From an uncultured Desulfomicrobiaceae bacterium (GTDB lineage Bacteria; Desulfobacterota; Desulfovibrionia; Desulfovibrionales; Desulfomicrobiaceae), in contig CALKRN010000007.1 of the NCBI GenBank assembly GCA_937989665.1, positions 1 through 64,000 on the forward strand: 64,000 nt of DNA, read 5' to 3'. The notes under the pieces were generated by a model. That model searched no databases. It saw nothing but the letters and a program-made list of their open reading frames with translations, and was not told the origin of the DNA. How positions within the stretch are numbered: position 1 is the first letter of the stretch; every line of letters begins with the position of its first letter. A program made the translations under genes and the position numbers. Shown here piece after piece: positions 59,139 through 64,000 of the stretch.

Positions 59139-59617
59139 AAGTCGCCATCTTTATGGGGAGCAAATCCGACGAGGCCACGGTGCGGCCGTGCGCCGAACTC
59201 CTCGCGAACCTCGGCATTCCCTACGTTTGGACCATCACCTCTGCCCACCGCACCCCAGAACGCACGGAGCGCCTCGTGCGGGAGCTGGAAGCCCAGGGCG
59301 TGGCTGTCTTCATCTGCGCTGCGGGCATGGCCGCCCACCTCGCTGGGGCCGTGGCCGCCCGCACCATCAAGCCGGTCATCGGCATTCCGGTGGCGGCCTC
59401 ACCCCTCAGCGGCATGGACGCCCTTCTCGCCACGGTGCAAATGCCCCCCGGCTTCCCTGTGGCCACCGTGGCCTTAGATACCGCCGGGGCTCGCAATGCC
59501 GCATGGTTGGCGGCGCAGATCCTCGCCCTCACCGACCCTGATCTGGCAGCCCGCCTCCACGAGGCCCGGCGCACCATGGCCGCACAAGTGGAGAGCGACG
59601 CCGCGGCCCTCCAGTAA
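59135..59617 (+). CDS. purE: N5-carboxyaminoimidazole ribonucleotide mutase
   Basis: 160 residues, class I PurE size. VAIFMGSKSDEATVRPC at the N-terminus and SAHRTPERTERLV are the family signature, AAGMAAHLAGAVAARTIKPVIG holds the substrate loop (parts: AAGMAAHLAG), and GARNAAWLA lies near the end. It moves the carboxyl group of N5-CAIR to C4. Coupled to purD by ATGA; purK is not here. Confidence 0.96.
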   Translation: MKVAIFMGSKSDEATVRPCAELLANLGIPYVWTITSAHRTPERTERLVRELEAQGVAVFICAAGMAAHLAGAVAARTIKPVIGIPVAASPLSGMDALLATVQMPPGFPVATVALDTAGARNAAWLAAQILALTDPDLAARLHEARRTMAAQVESDAAALQ

Positions 59618-59677
59618 CCCCCAGCTGGTACTGCCCCCGCTTTCGGTCACCGCAGGGAGAGGCCCAAAGACGAAAGG

Positions 59678-60454
59678 CTACGCAGGTGGGGCCCCTGACC
59701 CCGCTTCCGGCCGGGAGGCACTCCCCGGTGGCAAGGCACTCGACGGCAACGTGGGAAGGTTCCCCCCGTTGCCGTTGGCCAAGACGCCAGCATCTTTATG
59801 GATAATTGTATTATCCATAATGGCGATGCCAAGCTTCTCCATGACCTCACGCTTATACTCGTATTCCAGATTCTTTGCCCGCAACTTATATTGCAAAATG
59901 AGCCGCACGATGGCATAGACCGTGCCAGCTACAAGGATTGCCCCCAGAGCGATGAGCAGCGTGCGTGCCGTTGCCTCTCCAAAGCGGGCAAGAAACTCGA
60001 GAAGTACATCCAGATAAAAGAGAATTCCAATGAGGATGCCCACAAGGGCTAAAACCATGAGAAAGGGCAGTTGCAACCAGAAATTGATGATCGCCGCGAG
60101 ACGGTTCTCGGTGCCATCGTCCTTTTTCGCGCGAAGGAGGGGTTGGCCGCGATGGCCGTACACAAAGGTGTTAAACCCGGCCACGACAATACCCAAGAGA
60201 AAGGTCACGGCAATGGGAGCCCCCAAGGCCGCAAGAATATACATCCTCCACGGAAAGGGGATGTCCACGGGTTTGCCGGTAACCGCCACTTCGTCCAGAC
60301 CCAATTGGTACACCCAACACACCAAAAAGATGAGCCCTTCGAGGACGAGCAAGAGGTGGATATATTTCCGAAAGAGGTCCTTCAGTTCATATTCGTCAAA
60401 TAAGGCCGCAAGGCCGCGTCGGCGTTCCTCGGACCGCTGCTTCTGCTCGTGCAT
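59678..60454 (-). CDS. Uncharacterised membrane protein
   Basis: 258 residues with four predicted helices (about 33-53, 68-92, 120-145, 155-180). The N-terminal 30 residues are charged (HEQKQRSEERRRG), helices enclose a KKDDGTENRLAAIINFW loop, and the C-terminal tail is cytoplasmic with YEYKREVMEKLG and a Pro/Ala-rich end. No family recognised. The ATG at 60454 has a GGGGAGAG upstream but at a long distance; an ATG at 60508 is possible. A perfect 11-bp inverted repeat lies in the coding region for IMDNTIIH. Confidence 0.65.
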   Translation of the reverse strand: MHEQKQRSEERRRGLAALFDEYELKDLFRKYIHLLLVLEGLIFLVCWVYQLGLDEVAVTGKPVDIPFPWRMYILAALGAPIAVTFLLGIVVAGFNTFVYGHRGQPLLRAKKDDGTENRLAAIINFWLQLPFLMVLALVGILIGILFYLDVLLEFLARFGEATARTLLIALGAILVAGTVYAIVRLILQYKLRAKNLEYEYKREVMEKLGIAIMDNTIIHKDAGVLANGNGGNLPTLPSSALPPGSASRPEAGSGAPPA

Positions 60455-60586
60455 ATCGTCTTCATTCTCTCCCCTGCCACCGACATCCCCCGGACCAAGT
60501 GGCAGCATGACACGTGTTTTCTTTTCCTTAATGGCCCAGGGGCACCATGGCCCAGGGGCACCCAAACCGACTCGTTGGAGTAACCC

Positions 60587-61936
60587 ATGAGCACCCACCA
60601 GGCCGACATGACCATCCTAGGCGCAGGACCAGCGGGTTATGCCGCAGCTCTCACGGCCAGTCAAAGAGGAAAAACGACCATCCTGGTGGCCGCTGGCCCC
60701 CTGGGCGGCACCTGTCTCCACTGGGGATGCATCCCCACGAAACTCTTTCTTGGCGCAAGCGAGCCCCTCGAGGGCCTGCGGGCCATGGGCCGCCTGCGCC
60801 TTCTGCGCGGCGAGGCTGTCCTTGACCTCCCAGCCCTGCGCCGCCGGGCCGACACCGTCATCCAGGCCACTGCCAAGGCCATGGCAAGTCAGCTGGCGCT
60901 CCACGGGGTCACCGTCATCCAGGGCCGGGGCCAATTGGCCGCACCGAACACAGTCCTCGTGCCAGACCAAGGCGACCAAATCCAGTCCACCACCGTGATC
61001 CTCGCCACAGGCTCTCGTCCCATGGCCCTTGCAGGCATCCCTTTTGGTGGCCCAATCCTCGACTCCACGGCCCTGCTCGAGTGTACTGCCCCCCTGCCAA
61101 GCCTCCTCATCGTCGGCGGCGGGGCCATTGGCATTGAAATGGCCCAATTCTGGAACCGCCTCGGCACCCAGGTGACCCTAGTGGAAGCAGCCCCGCACCT
61201 CGTCCCCACAGAAGACTCGGTACTGGGCGAGGCCCTGGCCGCAGCCTTGCGGCGCAGCGGCATCACGGTGCGCACCGGGGCACCGGTGCGGGCAGTGACC
61301 GTAGTCGGCGACAGGGTACAGGTGGACCTGCCCAGCGAGCAGCTCATGGCCACACGAGTCCTCGTGGCCATTGGCCGGCGACCCAATACCGAAGACCTGG
61401 GACTGGAGACCGCCGGCATCTCCCTCGACCAGCGCGGGTTCATCCCAACCGATGACGCCCTGCGCGCCGCCCCAGGCATCTATGCGGTGGGGGACGTCAA
61501 TGGCCGCACCCTCCTTGCCCACGCCGCGGAACACCAAGCCCGCTTTGCCGTGGCCCATGCCCTCGGGGAAATAGCGGGACCATACCACCCCGGCCCCATC
61601 CCGAGCTGCATCTACGGCGGCATCGAGTTCCTTCGGGTAGGGCCTTCCCGAAGCCAGATGGCCGAAGGGGTGACCGTCTCACAAGCCAGCCTGGCGGCCA
61701 ATCCCATGGCCCAGGCCCATGGCCACACCCAAGGCCTGGTGCGCATCTACTGGCAGGAGGGACGGGTCCTTGCCGTGGCCGCCGTGGGAGGGCGCGTCAG
61801 CCATCTCGCCGGGCTGGCCGAGGCCATGGTGCGCCACCAGTGGAGCGCCGAAGCAGCCCACCAGCATATCTTCGCCCATCCAAGCCTCGATGAGGCCATC
61901 CGTGCCGCCCTCCTTGCCCCCCAGGAGCCGTTATGA
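60587..61936 (+). CDS. lpdA: Dihydrolipoamide dehydrogenase-type flavoprotein
   Basis: 449 residues. FAD motif ILGAGPAGYAAALTA, active disulfide GGTCLHWGCIPTK, NAD motif IVGGGAIGIEMAQFW, FAD contact GIYAVGDVNGR, and the catalytic His-Glu pair in HIFAHPSLDEA near the end. All catalytic residues are present, so it should oxidise dihydrolipoamide or a related dithiol. No lipoate-dependent dehydrogenase genes are adjacent, so its partner complex is encoded elsewhere. The upstream start region has no obvious ribosome site. Confidence 0.9.
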   Translation: MSTHQADMTILGAGPAGYAAALTASQRGKTTILVAAGPLGGTCLHWGCIPTKLFLGASEPLEGLRAMGRLRLLRGEAVLDLPALRRRADTVIQATAKAMASQLALHGVTVIQGRGQLAAPNTVLVPDQGDQIQSTTVILATGSRPMALAGIPFGGPILDSTALLECTAPLPSLLIVGGGAIGIEMAQFWNRLGTQVTLVEAAPHLVPTEDSVLGEALAAALRRSGITVRTGAPVRAVTVVGDRVQVDLPSEQLMATRVLVAIGRRPNTEDLGLETAGISLDQRGFIPTDDALRAAPGIYAVGDVNGRTLLAHAAEHQARFAVAHALGEIAGPYHPGPIPSCIYGGIEFLRVGPSRSQMAEGVTVSQASLAANPMAQAHGHTQGLVRIYWQEGRVLAVAAVGGRVSHLAGLAEAMVRHQWSAEAAHQHIFAHPSLDEAIRAALLAPQEPL

Positions 61937-62529
61937 TCCCCCGTGGACCGTTTCGCGCCAAAACCTCCCTCATCCTGGCGTCCACCTCCCCCCGACGCCA
62001 GGCCATGCTGGCCGCCTTGGGGCTGTCCTTTTTCGTGCGCCCCCCCCAGGTGGACGAGTCCGTCCCCTCAGGAGTTGATCCCGCCGCCCACGCCCTTGCC
62101 TTGGCGAGGGCCAAGGCCTTGGCCTGCGCCGAACCAAAAGCGGCAAGCCTTGGTGCCGACACCGTAGTGGCGATCCACGGCGAGGTCCTCGGCAAACCCC
62201 GCCACCATGATGAGGCCTTGGCCATGCTCCAGCGCCTCGCAGGAAAGGAGCATTGGGTGCACACAGGCGTTGCCATTCACTATGACGGCCGCATCCAGGA
62301 GCGGCTTGTCTCGGCCCGCGTCGTCATGGCGGCCTTTCCTGAGTCCATCTTCCGCGCCTATGCCGCCACCGGCGAAGGCCTGGACAAGGCTGGCGCCTAT
62401 GCCGTGCAAGGGATCGGGGGCTTTCTTGTCCAGGCCATCCACGGCTCAGCAAGCGCGGTCATCGGCCTGCCCTTGACGGAAACCGTGGAGCTCCTCCTTG
62501 AGATGGACCTCGTGGAGGTGGCGCCATGA
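61933..62529 (+). CDS. maf: Maf-family nucleotide pyrophosphatase
   Basis: 198 residues. SLILASTSPRRQAMLAALGL is the family start, with ADTVVAIHGEVLGKP and KAGAYAVQGIGGFLV later. Maf proteins hydrolyse non-canonical nucleoside triphosphates (house-cleaning) and were first described as septum-formation inhibitors. The start overlaps lpdA by 4 bp. Complete length. Confidence 0.92.
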   Translation: MIPRGPFRAKTSLILASTSPRRQAMLAALGLSFFVRPPQVDESVPSGVDPAAHALALARAKALACAEPKAASLGADTVVAIHGEVLGKPRHHDEALAMLQRLAGKEHWVHTGVAIHYDGRIQERLVSARVVMAAFPESIFRAYAATGEGLDKAGAYAVQGIGGFLVQAIHGSASAVIGLPLTETVELLLEMDLVEVAP

Positions 62530-62996
62530 ACGCCCTCCCACGGCTGGCGCTCGTCATCGCCACAGGTGGTGGCATAGGTTTGCTCCCTAGGGCCCCAGGT
62601 ACCTGGGCGTCGCTGCTCGCCGCCCTCATGGCCCCGGCCCTCTTCCTGCCACTGGCACTACCTGCCCGCCTAGGCCTGTTAGCTGTCGTTTACGCCGGGG
62701 GGGCGTGGAGCGCTGCCCGTGCCGCCGCCCTCTGGGGCCGCCCTGACCCCCCGCAGGTGGTCGTGGACGAGATTGTGGGCCAATGGCTTACCCTCCTGCT
62801 CTCCCCGCCCACCGCCCAATGGAGGGAAATCGCCCTGGCGTTGCTCCTCTTCCGCGCACTCGATATCGCCAAGCCCTGGCCCATCGGCCTGGTGGACCGC
62901 CGCGTGTCCGGCGGCCACGGCATCATGCTCGACGACGTTCTCGCTGGCCTTATCGCCCTCGGCAGCCTCAGTGGATTGCGCCTCCTTCTGCCATGA
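62526..62996 (+). CDS. pgpA: Phosphatidylglycerophosphatase A
   Basis: 156 residues. The family signature appears at the start as GGGIGLLPRAPGTWASLLAA, then VVVDEIVGQWLTL with the metal-binding Asp-Glu, and FRALDIAKPWPIG. Three or four membrane helices. It removes phosphate from phosphatidylglycerophosphate in phospholipid synthesis. Overlaps maf and hrpB by 4 bp each. Confidence 0.93.
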   Translation: MNALPRLALVIATGGGIGLLPRAPGTWASLLAALMAPALFLPLALPARLGLLAVVYAGGAWSAARAAALWGRPDPPQVVVDEIVGQWLTLLLSPPTAQWREIALALLLFRALDIAKPWPIGLVDRRVSGGHGIMLDDVLAGLIALGSLSGLRLLLP

Positions 62997-64000
62997 GCGT
63001 TCCTCAACTAGACGCGGCCCTGCCCACCATCCTCGAGGCCCTGGATGCAGGTTCCCCGGTCCTCGTCCAGGCCCCTCCAGGCACCGGCAAGACCACCGGC
63101 ATCCCGCCTCAGCTCCTCCACGCCCCCTGGGCGCAGGGGCAAGGCCTCCTCCTCGTGGAACCGCGCCGCCTTGCCGCCCGGGCCACGGCCCGCTTCCTCG
63201 CCCACGCCCGCGGCGAACCCGTTGGCGCCACCGTCGGGCTGCGCACCCGCCTCGAGACACAGGTGAGCCCAGCCACCCGCCTTACGGTCGTGACAACAGG
63301 CGTCTATCTGCGCCTTCTCCAGGCAGATCCCACTCTCGAAGGTGTGGCGGGCATTATTCTCGACGAATGCCATGAGCGCTCCCTCGAGGCCGACCTTGCC
63401 CTCACTTTGACCCTCGATGCCCAACGGCTCGTCCGACCGGACCTGCGGCTGCTCCTTTTGTCGGCCACCGCGGATGCAGCCCTCTTTGCCCGCCTCCTCC
63501 CAGAACAAACCACGATCCACGTGGAGCCTCCCACCTTTCCTGTGGACGTGCACTATCTCCCCCCGCCTGCAGGAAGACCCCTTTGGGAGCATGCCGCCCG
63601 GGTGGTGCACCACGCTGCCCTGCGCTATGGCGGGACCATCCTCGTGTTCTTGCCTGGACGGGGAGAGATCCGCCGTCTCCAGGAGGAACTCGCCGCGCTC
63701 GCGCCTCCAATCCCGGTGCTGCCCCTTCACAGGAGCACCCCGCCCCACCTCCAAGACCTCGCCCTGCGCCCACTGCCCACCGGAGAAAGCCGCATCATCC
63801 TTGCCACGAGCATTGCCGAAACCTCCCTCACCATCCCCCAGGTCACGGCAGTGGTGGACCTTGGCCTTGCCCGTATCCCCCGCTTTGACTCAGGTCGCGG
63901 CCTCACTACCCTCGCCACGGTCCCGGCGGCCCTGGCAACAATTACCCAGCGCACCGGCCGCGCCGGCCGCACCGCCCCTGGGGTGTGCCTGCGCCTGTGG
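62993..64000 (+). CDS. hrpB: ATP-dependent helicase HrpB, N-terminal part (runs off the window)
   Basis: 336 codons visible, no stop before the edge. Motif I is VQAPPGTGKTTGIP, the DEAH-type box reads LDECHERSLEAD (Cys where HrpB usually has Phe), motif III LLLSATADAALFA, motif V TSIAETSLTIPQVTAVVD and motif VI QRTGRAGRTAPG. HrpB-type proteins are DEAH helicases of unsettled cellular role. The ATG at 62993 overlaps the pgpA stop (ATGA). The C-terminal domains lie outside the window. Confidence 0.92.
   Translation, partial: MSVPQLDAALPTILEALDAGSPVLVQAPPGTGKTTGIPPQLLHAPWAQGQGLLLVEPRRLAARATARFLAHARGEPVGATVGLRTRLETQVSPATRLTVVTTGVYLRLLQADPTLEGVAGIILDECHERSLEADLALTLTLDAQRLVRPDLRLLLLSATADAALFARLLPEQTTIHVEPPTFPVDVHYLPPPAGRPLWEHAARVVHHAALRYGGTILVFLPGRGEIRRLQEELAALAPPIPVLPLHRSTPPHLQDLALRPLPTGESRIILATSIAETSLTIPQVTAVVDLGLARIPRFDSGRGLTTLATVPAALATITQRTGRAGRTAPGVCLRLW

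Overview
The window reads as chromosomal DNA from a sulfate-reducing bacterium of the Desulfovibrio type (Desulfovibrionales, Desulfobacterota). The call rests on dsrA-dsrB-dsrD with a cbiA-type amidase, a complete dsrMKJOP set, a periplasmic [NiFe] hydrogenase with its own protease and HypC, an FdhE/MobA/MoeA molybdenum module, a SahR-type regulator of the SAM cycle, and lptD (outer membrane). Most of the DNA is GC-rich. The tract around 45.8-53 kb (dsrMKJOP and the genes beside it) is clearly richer in A+T. No rRNA, CRISPR-cas or transposase was seen, and there is one tRNA gene.

Layout. 0-5 kb: the end of a PD-(D/E)XK protein, glk, then the SAM-recycling operon sahR-ahcY-metK (minus strand) with a promoter and palindromic operator at the sahR start. 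5-14.5 kb: a DMT-family exporter, then a minus-strand run of housekeeping genes (MBL hydrolase, FMN reductase, comF, a degenerate hybrid sensor kinase, DUF456, pyrE, purB, an FmdB-like zinc ribbon). 14.7-21 kb: a branched-chain or aromatic acid ABC transporter, livH-livM-livG-livF-livJ, in which livF is fused in frame to a phenylacetate-CoA ligase. 21-26.2 kb: a Mo/W cofactor module, mobA-fdhE divergent from modE-like-moeA-moeA/PBP. 26-30 kb: an M23 peptidase and ftsH, then a non-coding tract with degenerate repeats, part of it with an exact 72-bp period. 30-33.6 kb: the hydrogenase operon hynB-hynA-protease-hypC.

34.7-35.5 kb: tRNA-Val(TAC) followed by a second copy of its 3' end, a possible integration scar. 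35.4-41 kb: an RluA-type pseudouridine synthase, the cbpA-cbpM-clpB chaperone operon and a YkgJ protein. 41-53.5 kb: the sulfite-reduction locus, all on the minus strand: an RsbRD-type protein, dsrMKJOP, an Asp-variant ferredoxin, a cysteine-cluster protein, an unknown 123-residue protein, a TPR protein, dsrA, dsrB, dsrD, cbiA and an unknown 116-residue protein. 53.8-64 kb (plus strand): lptD-mutL-purD-purE, then lpd-maf-pgpA-hrpB, most joined by 4-bp start/stop overlaps.

How it fits together: DsrAB reduces sulfite with DsrC (not in this window) and returns electrons and trisulfide to the membrane DsrMKJOP complex. The hydrogenase oxidises H2 in the periplasm, and the Mo/W module serves formate dehydrogenases encoded elsewhere. 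The best leads for undescribed biology are the uncharacterised genes embedded in the joined dsr locus and the palindrome at its promoter, the LivF-PaaK fusion, the 72-bp periodic repeats, and the kinase-dead hybrid sensor.
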